Part shown: piece after piece, positions 16,140-25,324 of the stretch | How positions within the stretch are numbered: the stretch's first letter is position 1 | Layout of the letters: each line of letters begins with the position of its first letter | Origin: Jiangella alkaliphila | Lineage (GTDB): Bacteria; Actinomycetota; Actinomycetes; Jiangellales; Jiangellaceae | DNA length: 64,000 nt | Assembly (NCBI RefSeq): GCF_900105925.1 | Contig: NZ_LT629791.1 | Coordinates: 1-64,000 of the forward strand | Direction: 5' to 3' | The notes under the pieces: generated by a model | What the model was told of the DNA's origin: nothing | The model's input: only the letters and a program-made list of their open reading frames with translations | Databases searched by the model: none | Position numbers and translations under genes: made by a program

Positions 16140-16766
16140 ATGAGTGGCACCACCCCGCCGCCGGGATCCGGTCCGGGCGAGGACGAGAACCCGTACGCGC
16201 AGTCGGGCGAGAACCGGCCGCCTGAGCAGCCGTGGGCGTCCACGCCGCCCAGTGGCCCGCCGGCGTGGAGCGGGCCGGCCGGCGGGGGTGCCTCGGCCTG
16301 GGGCGACCCTGCTCCGCCGTCCGAGCCGCCGGCGTCCATCCGGCGCGCCGTCATCCTCATGTACGTCGGCGCGGCGTTGTCGGTGCTCGGCCTGCTGTTC
16401 ACGCTGCTGGCCCGCGACTCCATCCGCGACGCGATCGAGGACAACGACAGCAGCCTCAGCGCCGACGACGTCGACGCCGCCACCAACCTCATCGTCGGGG
16501 TGGGTGTCGTCGTCGGCATCCTCGGCGCGGCGCTCTGGCTGTGGATGGCCTACGCCAACAAGGCCGGCCGGTCGTGGGCTCGCGTGGTCGCCACCGTGCT
16601 CGGTGGTCTGAACATCCTGTTCACGCTGTTCTCGCTGAGCGGTGGCGGCGGCCTCAACATCATCATCAACGTGGTGACCATCGCGCTGGCGGCGTACATC
16701 CTGTATCTGCTGTACCGGCCGGAGTCCAGCGCCTACTACGCCGCCGTCAGCGGCAAGCGGCGCTGA
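16140..16766 (+). CDS. Proline-rich-tailed four-helix membrane protein
   Basis: 208 residues from ATG 16140, with GGAGAA nine bases upstream. The first ~65 residues are Pro/Gly/Ser rich and disordered. Four membrane segments follow ([76 protein letters not shown]), ending [11 protein letters not shown]. Similar actinobacterial proteins with a proline-rich cytoplasmic tail are common but uncharacterised. It is a paralogue of the upstream gene, 47 bp away, and probably cotranscribed with it. Confidence 0.8.
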   Translation: MSGTTPPPGSGPGEDENPYAQSGENRPPEQPWASTPPSGPPAWSGPAGGGASAWGDPAPPSEPPASIRRAVILMYVGAALSVLGLLFTLLARDSIRDAIEDNDSSLSADDVDAATNLIVGVGVVVGILGAALWLWMAYANKAGRSWARVVATVLGGLNILFTLFSLSGGGGLNIIINVVTIALAAYILYLLYRPESSAYYAAVSGKRR

Positions 16767-16870
16767 CGTCGTCCAATCCGCGCAACCCCTTGGCGTCGGA
16801 TGAGCATGGCCGAGGTCGTATGAGGGAGATCAGAGAACCACTTGGCGCGGCGCGGCGAGGTGATGCCAGG

Positions 16871-18097
16871 ATGGACGGCATGACCTCGCCTGCGCCCGCC
16901 GGCGCCCGCCCCCGCGTCTCTGCCCGCATCGCCGCCATCGCCGAGTCGGCCACGCTCGCGGTCGATGCGAAGGCGAAGGCGCTGAAGGCGGCGGGGCGCC
17001 CGGTCATCGGCTTCGGGGCCGGCGAGCCCGATTTCCCGACCCCCGACTACATCGTCGAGGCGGCCGTCGAGGCCTGCCGCGACCCCCGCAACCACCGCTA
17101 TACCCCGGCCGGCGGCCTGCCTGAGCTGAAGCAGGCCGTCGCGGCGAAGACGGCGCGCGACTCCGGCTACCAGGTCGAGCCGGCCCAGGTGCTCATCACC
17201 AACGGCGGCAAGCAGGCCGTCTACGAGGCCTTCGCGGCGCTGCTGGACCCGGGCGACGAGGTCCTCATGCCGACGCCGTACTGGACCACCTATCCCGAGT
17301 CGATCGCGCTGGCCGGCGGCGTCCCCGTCGAGGTGCTGGCCGACGAGACCACGGGCTACCGCGTCAGCGTCGAGCAGCTCGAGGCCGCCCGCACGCCGCG
17401 CACGAAGGTGCTGCTGTTCGTGTCGCCGTCGAACCCGACCGGCGCGGTGTACTCCCCCGAGGCGGTCCGCGAGATCGGCCGGTGGGCGCACGAGCACGGC
17501 CTGTGGGTCGTCACCGACGAGATCTACGAGCACCTCGTCTACGGCGGCGCCACGTTCTCGTCCATCGTCGTCGAGGTGCCCGAGCTGGCCGACACCTGCG
17601 TCGTCGTCAACGGCGTCGCCAAGACGTACGCGATGACCGGCTGGCGGGTCGGCTGGATGATCGCCCCGAAGGACGTCGTCAAGGCCGCGGGCAACCTGCA
17701 GTCGCACGCCACGTCCAACGTCTCCAACGTCGCGCAGCGGGCCGCGCTGGCCGCCGTCTCGGGCGACCTGTCCGCCGTCGCGCGCATGCGCGAGGCGTTC
17801 GACCGCCGGCGCCGCACCATCGTGTCGATGCTCAACGACATCGACGGCGTCTACTGCCCCGAGCCCGAGGGCGCGTTCTACGTCTACCCGTCAGTGAAGG
17901 ACGTGCTCGGCCGGACCATCGCCGGGCGCACGCCGAAGACCAGCGCCGAGCTCGCCGAGCTGATCCTCGAGGAGGTCGAGGTCGCGGTGGTGCCGGGCGA
18001 GGCGTTCGGGCCTAGCGGCTACCTGCGGCTGTCGTACGCCCTGGGCGACGACGACCTCGCCGAGGGCGTCGGGCGGATCCAGCGGCTGCTCGGCTGA
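16871..18097 (+). CDS. aspC: Pyridoxal-phosphate aminotransferase (AspC type)
   Basis: Class I aminotransferase, most likely aspartate:2-oxoglutarate. The body begins [20 protein letters not shown]. The substrate/cofactor blocks [30 protein letters not shown] and [10 protein letters not shown] are present, with [13 protein letters not shown] and the PLP lysine in [17 protein letters not shown]. The terminal Arg region is RLSYALG. I chose ATG 16871 for its GAGGTGA site 8 bp upstream; ATG 16880 is an alternative. About 408 residues. The same gene lies beside tRNA-Trp/secE in many actinobacteria. Confidence 0.9.
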   Translation: MDGMTSPAPAGARPRVSARIAAIAESATLAVDAKAKALKAAGRPVIGFGAGEPDFPTPDYIVEAAVEACRDPRNHRYTPAGGLPELKQAVAAKTARDSGYQVEPAQVLITNGGKQAVYEAFAALLDPGDEVLMPTPYWTTYPESIALAGGVPVEVLADETTGYRVSVEQLEAARTPRTKVLLFVSPSNPTGAVYSPEAVREIGRWAHEHGLWVVTDEIYEHLVYGGATFSSIVVEVPELADTCVVVNGVAKTYAMTGWRVGWMIAPKDVVKAAGNLQSHATSNVSNVAQRAALAAVSGDLSAVARMREAFDRRRRTIVSMLNDIDGVYCPEPEGAFYVYPSVKDVLGRTIAGRTPKTSAELAELILEEVEVAVVPGEAFGPSGYLRLSYALGDDDLAEGVGRIQRLLG

Positions 18098-18107
18098 GCT
18101 CGCGGCG

Positions 18108-19133
18108 GTGACCGGACCAGCTCCTCGCGACCTGCGGGCCCTGCCCAAGGCGCATCTGCACCTGCACTTCACCGGCTCGATGCGGCACTCGACGCTGCTC
18201 GAGCTGGCCGACGAGCACGGCGTGCGGCTGCCCGACTCGCTGCGCGAGGACTGGCCGCCGCTGCTGTCGGCGGCCGACGAGAAGGGCTGGTTCCGGTTCC
18301 AGCGGCTGTACGACCTCGCCCGGTCGGTGCTGCGGACGGAGTCCGACGTGCGCCGCCTGGTGGCCGAGGCGGCGGAGGACGAGGCGGCCGAGGGCTCGGG
18401 CTGGCTGGAGATCCAGGTCGACCCGTCCGGCTACGGCGGCCGCTTCGGCGGCATCACGGCCTTCACCGACCTCGTCCTCGACGCCGCGCGGTCCGCGTCG
18501 GCGACGACGGGGGTGGGGATCGCCGTGGTCATCGCGGCGAACCGGACCCGGCATCCGCTCGACGCCCGCACGCTGGCCCGGCTGGCCGTGCAGTACGCAG
18601 GCCGCGGCGTCGTCGGGTTCGGGCTCTCCAACGACGAGCGCCGCGGCGTCATCGCCGAGTTCGCGCCGGCCTTCACCATAGCCGGCCGCGCCGACCTGCT
18701 CTCCGTCCCCCACGGCGGCGAGCTGCGCGGCCCCGACAGCGCCCGCGCCTGCCTCGACGACCTCCACGCCGACCGGCTGGGGCACGGTATCCGCTCGGCC
18801 GAGGACCCCGCGCTGGTCCGGCGGGTCGTCGAGTTGCAGATCACCCTGGAGGTCTGCCCAGCCTCCAACGTCAGCCTCGGCGTCTACGCGACGCCCGAGG
18901 ACGTGCCACTGCGCGCGCTGGCCGACGCGGGGGCGCGCATCGCCCTGGGCGCCGACGACCCGCTGCTGTTCGGGTCGCGGCTGCTGGACCAGTACGAGAC
19001 CGCCCGGCACGTGCACGGCTTCTCCGACGCGGAGCTGGCCGCGCTGGCCCGCGGCTCCATCGAGGGCTCCGCCGCCCCGTCCGACGTCCGCAAAGTCCTC
19101 CTCGAAGGCGTCGACGCCTGGCTGACGTCCTGA
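18108..19133 (+). CDS. add: Adenosine deaminase
   Basis: Deaminates adenosine or deoxyadenosine to inosine in purine salvage. 341 residues from GTG 18108, only 10 bp after aspC. The zinc ligands HLHLHF occur at about residue 20, FQRLYDLARSVL follows, and the catalytic region is VPHGGELRGP (His, Glu), DRLGHGI and LGADDPLLF (Asp). The usual HAGE is HGGE here, a mild variation that does not remove the Glu. Cytoplasmic. Immediately downstream begins the mobile island. Confidence 0.88.
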   Translation: MTGPAPRDLRALPKAHLHLHFTGSMRHSTLLELADEHGVRLPDSLREDWPPLLSAADEKGWFRFQRLYDLARSVLRTESDVRRLVAEAAEDEAAEGSGWLEIQVDPSGYGGRFGGITAFTDLVLDAARSASATTGVGIAVVIAANRTRHPLDARTLARLAVQYAGRGVVGFGLSNDERRGVIAEFAPAFTIAGRADLLSVPHGGELRGPDSARACLDDLHADRLGHGIRSAEDPALVRRVVELQITLEVCPASNVSLGVYATPEDVPLRALADAGARIALGADDPLLFGSRLLDQYETARHVHGFSDAELAALARGSIEGSAAPSDVRKVLLEGVDAWLTS

Positions 19134-19175
19134 GGTCCTCGCTCGCAGCGTTGGCCGGGGGGTTGCCGAGTTAGG

Positions 19176-19304
19176 CGTCCCCCTGCTGCCCATTGTCTTA
19201 GCCGCGCACCCGCGCCTCAAGCGGACTATGGGGCGCTTCGCGCCGTCGATGACCGCTTGACCCGCGCGCACGCGGCCTAAGAACTGGCAGCTATCAGGGG
19301 GACG
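19176..19304. repeat. Structured palindromic repeat, intact copy (unit 1)
   Basis: 129 bp bounded by CGTCCCCCTG and CAGGGGGACG. Inside lie CTTAG/CTAAG, a long GC stem and an apical hairpin (GGGGCGCTTCGCGCC). Its reverse complement aligns end to end with unit 2 (19591-22376 without its two insertion elements). The flanks and internal loops are conserved while stem positions change in a compensated way. The ends and loops are conserved but not the apex. Nature unknown: a MITE/REP-like repeat or a structured RNA. Confidence 0.7.
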
Positions 19305-19590
19305 GGGAAGAACCGGGCACACCTCGATCTAGGTCACCGTCGTCCCGGCCGCCAGATGCTCAATAAACCGGCCGATACCCGAATTCCGGCGAGTGCGGGC
19401 CAGATCCGGGCAGTACGCGCCGGAAATTCGAGTATCCGCCCGTTTCACCAGCACGACGGTGAGACCTCACCCGCCACCGAGGCACCTCACCCGCCACAAC
19501 ACCACACCCGGGCGCCGAACCGGCCGCTATCCGGTCCTCACGCGAGTGAGGTACTCCCCACGCGAGTGAGGACCGTCGCCACACTCCCCC
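19305..19590. other. Spacer between the two palindromic units, with short repeats
   Basis: 286 bp without a convincing gene. It holds two direct copies of CCTCACCCGCCAC about 20 bp apart (near 19466 and 19485) and two copies of CACGCGAGTGAGG (near 19539 and 19560), the first being part of the hairpin CCTCAC-GCGA-GTGAGG. It could be the internal body of a small element whose ends are units 1 and 2. Confidence 0.4.
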
Positions 19591-19617
19591 CGTCCCCCTG
19601 ATAGTTGCCAGTTCTTA

Positions 19618-20580
19618 GAGGGCGTCTGATCCGTTGATGTTCTGGTTGTGAGGTTGGCTGGTGTTCGGGTCCTCGTTCTTGGGCGGGTGGTGTGGTAGGG
19701 CTCGTCGTTGTGATGTCCAGGGCGCCGTACCGTAGCGATCTGTCCGATGCCCGGTGGGCGCTGATCGAGCCGGTCATGTCCGGGTGGCGTGCGGCCCGGC
19801 GCGGGCTGGGGATCAGTGAGCCCGTCCATGACCTGCGAGAGATCGTCAACGCGATCTTGTACGTGAACCGGACCGGCATCGCCTGGGAGTACTTGCCGCA
19901 CGATTTCCCGCCGTTCAAGACCGTCTATGACTACTACGCCAAGTGGGAGAAGGACGGGACGACGGAGAAGATCCATGACCTGCTGCGCGGCACGGCGCGC
20001 GCAGCGGCCGGGCGGGCCAGTGAGCCCAGCGCGGCGATCCTGGACGCGCAGTCGGTGAAGACGTCGTCGAATGTGGCCGAGTCCGATCAGGGCATCGATG
20101 CGGGCAAGAAGATCAAGGGACGCAAGCGGCATATCGCCACCGACACGCTGGGGCTGCTGCTGGTGGTGTTGATCACCGCGGCCAGCGTGCACGACACCGC
20201 AGGTGGGCGTGACCTGGTTGATCGCCTCGCCGATCGCCACGCGGGCGTGTCCAAGGCTTGGGTGGACCGCGGCTACCGCGCCAGCGTCGCCCAGCGTGGT
20301 GTCGATCGCGGTATCGACGTTCAGGTCGTCCAGAAAGACCCCGGGCTGAAGGGCTTCCACCCGACTCTGCGCTGGCCCGTGGAGCGCACCTTCGGCTGGC
20401 TGATGCTGCATCGTCGATTAGTCCGAGATTACGAGACGCTCCCAGAACGTTCCCGCACCATGATCCACTGGGCGATGATCGACAACATGAGCCGCCGGAT
20501 CACCGGCGAAACCATCCAAACCTGGCGCGACGAACCAGCCAACTCAGGCGCACCCCCACAGATCTAGACCAGACGCCCTC
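19618..20580 (+). mobile_element. Complete IS5-family insertion sequence, 963 bp
   Basis: Terminal inverted repeats GAGGGCGTCTGATC (left) and GACCAGACGCCCTC (right) match at 13 of 14 positions. The element is flanked by a TTA direct repeat (19615-19617 and 20581-20583), the 3-bp target duplication typical of one IS5 subgroup. It holds a single intact transposase, so it is potentially active. It is inserted inside palindromic unit 2. Confidence 0.93.
19713..20567 (+). CDS. IS5-family DDE transposase
   Basis: 284 residues if started at ATG 19713 (MSRAPYRSDLSDARWALIEP); an in-frame start at 19692 would add seven. The N-terminal domain of unknown function found in IS5 (NAILYVNRTGIAWEYLPHDFPP) is followed by the DDE domain: Asp in LDAQSVKTS, Asp in WVDRGY, and Glu in VERTFGWLMLHRRLVRDYE. 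The frame is intact and stops 13 bp before the right inverted repeat. Confidence 0.95.
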   Translation: MSRAPYRSDLSDARWALIEPVMSGWRAARRGLGISEPVHDLREIVNAILYVNRTGIAWEYLPHDFPPFKTVYDYYAKWEKDGTTEKIHDLLRGTARAAAGRASEPSAAILDAQSVKTSSNVAESDQGIDAGKKIKGRKRHIATDTLGLLLVVLITAASVHDTAGGRDLVDRLADRHAGVSKAWVDRGYRASVAQRGVDRGIDVQVVQKDPGLKGFHPTLRWPVERTFGWLMLHRRLVRDYETLPERSRTMIHWAMIDNMSRRITGETIQTWRDEPANSGAPPQI

Positions 20581-20677
20581 TTAGACCGGGGACGCGCGGG
20601 TCAAGTCCAAGGCCCCCACCACAGCGAACAGCAAACAGTCAAAGGCCGCGGACTTGAGGCGCGCGTCCCCGGCTAAG

Positions 20678-22350
20678 CCTCGATCCGTGGACTGGCTGGC
20701 TGGTCGTTCGGTGTGGTGACGAAGAAAGTGCCTTCTGTGCAGGGAGGATCTGGATTGTCTAGGTCCTGATCGCCACTGCTGCGGAAGGCACTCTCGGTGC
20801 GACTATCTCACGTCTGGTCGAAGGCGATGCCGAGGTTCGATGACGAGAATCTCGTGTCGTGCGCGGGGCTGGTGCCGGTGATGGCCTTGGCCGAGCAGGC
20901 TGGCCTGTCCGAGCTGATCTCGTCCAAGGTCGCGGTCGGCTCGGTGAGGGTGAAGTCGGCCGGCGTGAACCCGGCGGGCAAGATCACCTCGATCGTGGCG
21001 GGGATGGCTGCCGGCGCGGACTGCATCGACGATCTGGACGTGGTCCGTTCCGGCGGGATGGGCCGGTTGTTCGGCGGCGTGTATGCGCCGGCCACGCTGG
21101 GGCAGTTCCTGCGGGAGTTCACCCATGGCCATGCCCTGCAGTTGGCCTCGGTCGCGCGGGCGCATCTGGTCGGCCTCGTCACGACGACGGGGCTGTTGCC
21201 CGGGATCGGGACTCGGGCGTTCGTCGACATCGATTCGCTGCTGCGCCCGGTCTACGGGCACGCCAAGCAGGGCGCCAGCTTCGGGCACACCAAGATCGCC
21301 GGGCGGCAGGTGCTCCGCAAGGGCCTGTCGCCGCTGGCCACCAGCATCAGTACCGAGCACGGTGCGCCGGTGGTGGCCGGGATCCGGCTACGGGCCGGGC
21401 GGGCCGGTTCCGGGAAGGGCGCGGCGACGATGGTCGCCGAGGCGATCCGGACCGCCCGCGCCGCCGGCGCGGCGGGTGAGATCCTGGTCCGCGGTGATTC
21501 GGCCTACGGCAACAGCGTCGTCGTCGGCGCCTGCGTGAGGGCGGGGGCCCGGTTCTCCGTGGCGCTGACCAAGAACCGTGCGGTGAGCAGGGCGATCGCG
21601 ACCATCCCCGCCGACGCGTGGACACCGGTGCACTACCCCGGCGCGGTCGTCGACCCGGACACCGGGCAGTTGATCTCCGACGCCCACGTCGCCGAAGTAC
21701 CGTTCACCGCGTTCGGCTCCAAGGCCAAGAAGCACCAGGTCACCGCCCGGCTGATCGTGCGCCGGGTCCGCGACCGCGCCAAGACCGATGAACTGTTCCC
21801 GGTCTGGCGGCACCACCCGTTCTTCACCGACAACACCGAACCGACCGCCGACGCGGACATCACCCACCGCGCGCACGCGATCATCGAGACCGTGTTCGCC
21901 GACCTCATCGACGGGCCGCTGGCCCACCTGCCGTCTGGCCGGTTCGCCGCGAACGCCGCCTGGGCGACCTGCGCCGCGATGACCCACAACCTGCTCCGCG
22001 CCGCCGGCACCCTGACCAGTCCGCGGCATGCCGTCGCGCGCGGCGCGACACTGCGCCGACAGATCGTCACCGTGCCCGCCCGGCTGGCCCGCCCGCAACG
22101 CCGCCGCGTGTTGCACCTGCCCACGCACTGGCCCTGGGCCCAGCAGTGGACCCGCCTCTGGAACCACGTGCTCGCCACCGGGCCACCCGCCGCGGCGGCC
22201 TGACCGTCGACCACCGCCCGCACCGGGCCCCGACCGGACACCGACACGTGGAAGAGCTGGGCAGACCAGCCGACCAGCCCTGCCCACGACCCCGATCAAG
22301 ATCAACAGTCAGGAGCGAAGATCACCCGATAGCCCTTCCACGGATCGAGG
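20678..22350 (+). mobile_element. Complete IS1380-family insertion sequence, 1673 bp
   Basis: The ends are CCTCGATCCGTGGA on the left and its 14-bp complement on the right. Both are flanked by CTAAG (20673-20677 and 22351-22355), a 5-bp target duplication, within the normal range for this family. Length and single-gene layout fit IS1380. The element is inserted exactly at the basal CTAAG of palindromic unit 2. Confidence 0.93.
20797..22203 (+). CDS. IS1380-family transposase
   Basis: 468 residues from GTG 20797. Recognised by the family pattern: an N-terminal FDDENLVSCAGLVPVMALAE, GADCIDDLDVVRSGG with the acidic pair, DIDSLLRPVYGHAKQGA (first catalytic Asp), LVRGDSAYGNSVVV (second Asp) and a C-terminal region HAIIETVFADLIDGPLAHLP containing the Glu. 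Intact and in frame, therefore potentially functional. Confidence 0.94.
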   Translation: MRLSHVWSKAMPRFDDENLVSCAGLVPVMALAEQAGLSELISSKVAVGSVRVKSAGVNPAGKITSIVAGMAAGADCIDDLDVVRSGGMGRLFGGVYAPATLGQFLREFTHGHALQLASVARAHLVGLVTTTGLLPGIGTRAFVDIDSLLRPVYGHAKQGASFGHTKIAGRQVLRKGLSPLATSISTEHGAPVVAGIRLRAGRAGSGKGAATMVAEAIRTARAAGAAGEILVRGDSAYGNSVVVGACVRAGARFSVALTKNRAVSRAIATIPADAWTPVHYPGAVVDPDTGQLISDAHVAEVPFTAFGSKAKKHQVTARLIVRRVRDRAKTDELFPVWRHHPFFTDNTEPTADADITHRAHAIIETVFADLIDGPLAHLPSGRFAANAAWATCAAMTHNLLRAAGTLTSPRHAVARGATLRRQIVTVPARLARPQRRRVLHLPTHWPWAQQWTRLWNHVLATGPPAAAA

Positions 22351-22383
22351 CTAAGAAAATGGGCAGCAGGGGGACGGCCAACC

Positions 22384-23178
22384 TCAGGCAGGAACGGCGG
22401 CCGGGGCGACCAGCTCGTCGAGGATGGCGGGGCCGCCGGAGCGCTGGTACCACTCGTACCCGTACGCCTCGTCGAAGCCGGCGTGGCCGAGCGACTCGGG
22501 GCTGACCTGGCTGGCGTGCACGGCGATGGCGGCCCGCTTGACGTTCACCTCGGCGGCCGAGCCGCTGATGCGCAGGGCGACGTCGGCGGAGGGGACGCCG
22601 AAGGGCAGCCCGGTCGCCTCGGCGGCGGCGTGGATGAGGTGCGACCGGGTGACGCGGTCGTGCAGGTGGTCGCGGTCGACGGTGGACTGGTAGGCCGCGA
22701 CGCCGGTGAGCCGCGCGGCCGCGGCGCCGATGCGGTGCGCCGCCAGGTGGTCCGGGTGCCCGTAGATGCCGCGCCCGTCGTCGTGGACGAGGGCCTCGGC
22801 GGACTCCTCCTCGATCAGGGCGGCGACGCGGCGGGCGACGCGCCCGGGGTCGGCCGCGGCGAGGGCATCGGGGTGGACGTTGTCGGCGGCGCCGGGCAGT
22901 CCGGAGTCGCGGGCGCCGAGCAGCACCAGTCGCTGCACGCCCAGCAACGCCGCCGCGCTCTCCAGTTCGGCGACCCGGCGCTGCGCCATCGTCTCGCCGG
23001 GGGCGAGCGGCACGTGCACCTCGCCGAGCTCGCCGAGCGTGGCCGTGACCAGCACGACCCGCGCGCCGGCGTCGGCCAGCCGGCGCATCGTCACGCCGGT
23101 GAAGATCGCTTCGTCGTCGGGATGAGCGTGGAGGACGAGGACGGTGCGCCCGCTGAGGGACGAGAGGTTCGTGAACAT
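22384..23178 (-). CDS. PIG-L/LmbE family N-acetylglucosamine-type deacetylase
   Basis: 264 residues, cytoplasmic. Zinc-dependent deacetylase fold: the metal motif HAHPDDEAIFTG lies near residue 18, then ATLGELG, and the distal His in GIYGHPDHLAAHRIG. Relatives include MshB (mycothiol synthesis) and Mca, but the closest clade cannot be settled by eye. Substrate unknown. It ends 7 bp from the palindromic unit, so the mobile island abuts its 3' end without damaging it. ATG start at 23178 (MFTNLSSLSGRTVLVLH). Confidence 0.85.
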   Translation of the reverse strand: MFTNLSSLSGRTVLVLHAHPDDEAIFTGVTMRRLADAGARVVLVTATLGELGEVHVPLAPGETMAQRRVAELESAAALLGVQRLVLLGARDSGLPGAADNVHPDALAAADPGRVARRVAALIEEESAEALVHDDGRGIYGHPDHLAAHRIGAAAARLTGVAAYQSTVDRDHLHDRVTRSHLIHAAAEATGLPFGVPSADVALRISGSAAEVNVKRAAIAVHASQVSPESLGHAGFDEAYGYEWYQRSGGPAILDELVAPAAVPA

Positions 23179-23368
23179 TCCTGCCTGCTGTGGTGACGGG
23201 GCCGGCTGCCGCCGGGCCCGGGGATGGTCGGGTCGCGGGTGAGGTTCAGCGACAGCGACAACAGCAGGGCATGCCGAGGACCGCCGGGACGGCGGTACGG
23301 GTCGGCATGGCGATCACGAGCGCAGAGTCTGCCACATCAGCGCGCGCTCGTGCACCCCGTTTGGGCGC

Positions 23369-23809
23369 TCAGGCGTCGACGAGTTCAGCCGCGGCCTCGG
23401 CGCGCCGGTCGTAGGAGTCGCGCGCGGCGGCGATCTCCCGCTGGTGGTCCTCGGTCCACCGGACCAGTGCCTCGATGGTGACGTGCAGCGTGGCGCCGAG
23501 CGGCGTCAGCTCGTAGTCGACCCGCGGCGGCACGACGGGGTAGACGGTGCGCAGCACCAGGCCGTCGCGCTCGAGCTGGCGCAGGGTGACCGTCAGCATG
23601 CGCTGGCTGATGCCGTCGATGCGCCGGCGCAGTTCGGTGAAGCGCAGGCTGCGGCCCTCGAGCAGCGCGATGACGAGTAGCGACCACTTGTCCGCGATGC
23701 GGTCGAGGATCTGCCGGACGTCGCAGTCTTCGCGCGGGTCCCACTGCTGGCAGCCGTCGGTTCCCTGGGAGTGACCGGGTGACTTCGAAGTGCCTTCTTC
23801 CATAGTCAT
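23369..23809 (-). CDS. HxlR-family winged-helix regulator
   Basis: 146 residues. The HxlR signature is clear: CDVRQILDRIADKWSLLVI, then LLEGRSLRFTELRRRIDGIS and MLTVTLRQLERDGLVLRTVY. The conserved Cys near the start of the domain could sense redox or electrophiles in some relatives. It is divergent from an MFS exporter gene with 75 bp between, so it probably controls that gene and itself. The start is ATG 23809, with a second in-frame ATG two codons on. Confidence 0.9.
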   Translation of the reverse strand: MTMEEGTSKSPGHSQGTDGCQQWDPREDCDVRQILDRIADKWSLLVIALLEGRSLRFTELRRRIDGISQRMLTVTLRQLERDGLVLRTVYPVVPPRVDYELTPLGATLHVTIEALVRWTEDHQREIAAARDSYDRRAEAAAELVDA

Positions 23810-23884
23810 CCATAGTGCCGGATGATGCGATTAGTTACAAGAGGGAACTGACTGTCGGTTCGATAACCGTGAAGGAGCTCTTCC
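23810..23884. promoter_or_regulatory. Divergent promoter region hxlR-type regulator / MFS exporter
   Basis: 75 bp shared by two divergent genes. It contains CTATGGATGACTATGG-type short repeats next to the regulator start and an AAGGAG ribosome site before the exporter GTG. No perfect operator palindrome is evident. Confidence 0.35.
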
Positions 23885-25324
23885 GTGCCAACTCCATCGG
23901 CACAGCCAGACCGGCTCACCGCACGCGGCTGGGCCATCCTGCTCGTACTGAGCAGCGCGATCTTCCTCGAAGGCATCGACATCTCGATGATGGGCGTCGC
24001 GCTGCCCTCGATCCGCGCCGACCTCGGCATGTCCACGTCATCCCTGCAGTGGGTGGTCAGCGCCTACGTGCTCGGCTACGGCGGGTTCGTGCTGCTCGGC
24101 GGGCGCGCCGCCGACCTGCTGGGGCGGCGCCGGATGTTCGTGCTCTGGCTGACCGTCTTCCTGCTCTTCTCCGGCCTCGGCGGCCTGGCCACCGACGGCT
24201 GGATGCTGATCGTCGCGCGGTTCGCCACCGGCGTCGCGGCCGCGTTCATGACGCCGGCCGGCCTGTCCATCATCACGACGACGTTCGCCGAAGGGCCGCA
24301 GCGGAACCGGGCGCTGCTCATCTACGCGGGCATCGCGGCCGGCGGCTTCTCGCTCGGCATGGTCACCGGCGGGCTGCTGACGTCGATCGATTGGCGCTGG
24401 GTGTTCTTCGCGCCGGTGCTGATGGCCGCGGCCATCCTGGTGGTTGCGCTGCGGCTGGTCCCGCACGACACCCCGGCGGCGCGGACGAGCGGTGGCTACG
24501 ACGTCGGCGGCACGCTCAGCCTCACCGTGGCGATGCTGCTGCTCGTCTACACCGTCGTCATGCTGCCCGAGGTGGGCGCCGGGTCGACGGTGTTGACGGC
24601 GGCCACGGGGCTGGCGCTGCTGGCGCTGTTCGTGACGATCGAGCGCCGGTCGCGTACGCCGCTGCTGCGGCTCGGCCTGCTCCGGTCCGCGCCGCTCGTT
24701 CGGGCCAACCTGGGCGCGATGCTGCTGGTCGGCGGGTTCGTCGGCTTCCAGTTCATCGCCGTGCTCTACCTGCAGGAGTTCCGCGGCTGGTCGGAGACGC
24801 AGACCGGGCTGGCGCTGATGATCCTCGGGCTGGACGCGATCCTGGCGCCGACGCTGACGCCGGTGCTGGTGCGCCGGTTCGGGAACGCGACGGTGGTCGT
24901 GGCCGGCCTGGCGCTGGCCGTCGTGGCGTACGCGCTGTTCCTGCGGGTCGGCGCGGACTGGACCTACGCCGCGATGCTGCCGTCGTTCCTGGTCCTCAGC
25001 ACGGCGTTCGCGCTGGCCTACGGCCCGCTGACGATCGCCGCCACGGACGGCGTCGCCGAGGAGGAGCAGGGGCTGGCCAGCGGCGTGCTGACGACGTCGT
25101 TCCAGTTCGGCTCGGCGCTCGGACTGGCCGTCGTGTCCGCGGTCGTCGTCGCGGGCAGCGGCACGGAGGGCGCCGGGCTGGACACGTTCCGGACGGCGCT
25201 GCTGGTCCCGCTGGCCGCCGCGGTGATCGGCGTCCTCGTCACCGGGTCAGGGCTGCGACGGCGGACGCGCACGGCCGCACCCACGGAGCCGGCCGAGCTC
25301 ATCGCCGCGGAGGTCTCCGCGTGA
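23885..25324 (+). CDS. MFS drug:H+ antiporter, DHA2 type
   Basis: 479 residues from GTG 23885, with GGAG nine bases upstream. About 14 membrane segments. DHA2 markers include SSAIFLEGIDISMMGVALPS in helix 1 and the loop motif GGRAADLLGRRRMF. Helix 5 carries AGGFSLGMVTGGLL. Probable export of a drug or metabolite. Stop overlaps the next start (GTGA). The divergent HxlR gene is its likely regulator. Confidence 0.88.
   Translation: MPTPSAQPDRLTARGWAILLVLSSAIFLEGIDISMMGVALPSIRADLGMSTSSLQWVVSAYVLGYGGFVLLGGRAADLLGRRRMFVLWLTVFLLFSGLGGLATDGWMLIVARFATGVAAAFMTPAGLSIITTTFAEGPQRNRALLIYAGIAAGGFSLGMVTGGLLTSIDWRWVFFAPVLMAAAILVVALRLVPHDTPAARTSGGYDVGGTLSLTVAMLLLVYTVVMLPEVGAGSTVLTAATGLALLALFVTIERRSRTPLLRLGLLRSAPLVRANLGAMLLVGGFVGFQFIAVLYLQEFRGWSETQTGLALMILGLDAILAPTLTPVLVRRFGNATVVVAGLALAVVAYALFLRVGADWTYAAMLPSFLVLSTAFALAYGPLTIAATDGVAEEEQGLASGVLTTSFQFGSALGLAVVSAVVVAGSGTEGAGLDTFRTALLVPLAAAVIGVLVTGSGLRRRTRTAAPTEPAELIAAEVSA

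Larger units (their letters stand above)
19591..22376. repeat. Structured palindromic repeat, copy interrupted by two insertion sequences (unit 2)
   Basis: The outer ends are CGTCCCCCTG (19591) and CAGGGGGACG (to 22376). Removing IS5 with one TTA and IS1380 with one CTAAG leaves 142 bp, in opposite orientation to unit 1. The restored unit has 13-bp and 8-bp perfect stem blocks (CCGGGGACGCGCG and TCAAGTCC with partners near 20651-20672), separated by a conserved GG/GG internal loop, and basal loops nearly identical to unit 1. Confidence 0.7.

Noticed and set aside
19176..19304. Hammerhead or other known small ribozyme in the palindromic units
   Set aside because: CTGATAG resembles CUGAUGA, but the GAAA strand and the three-way stem layout are missing.
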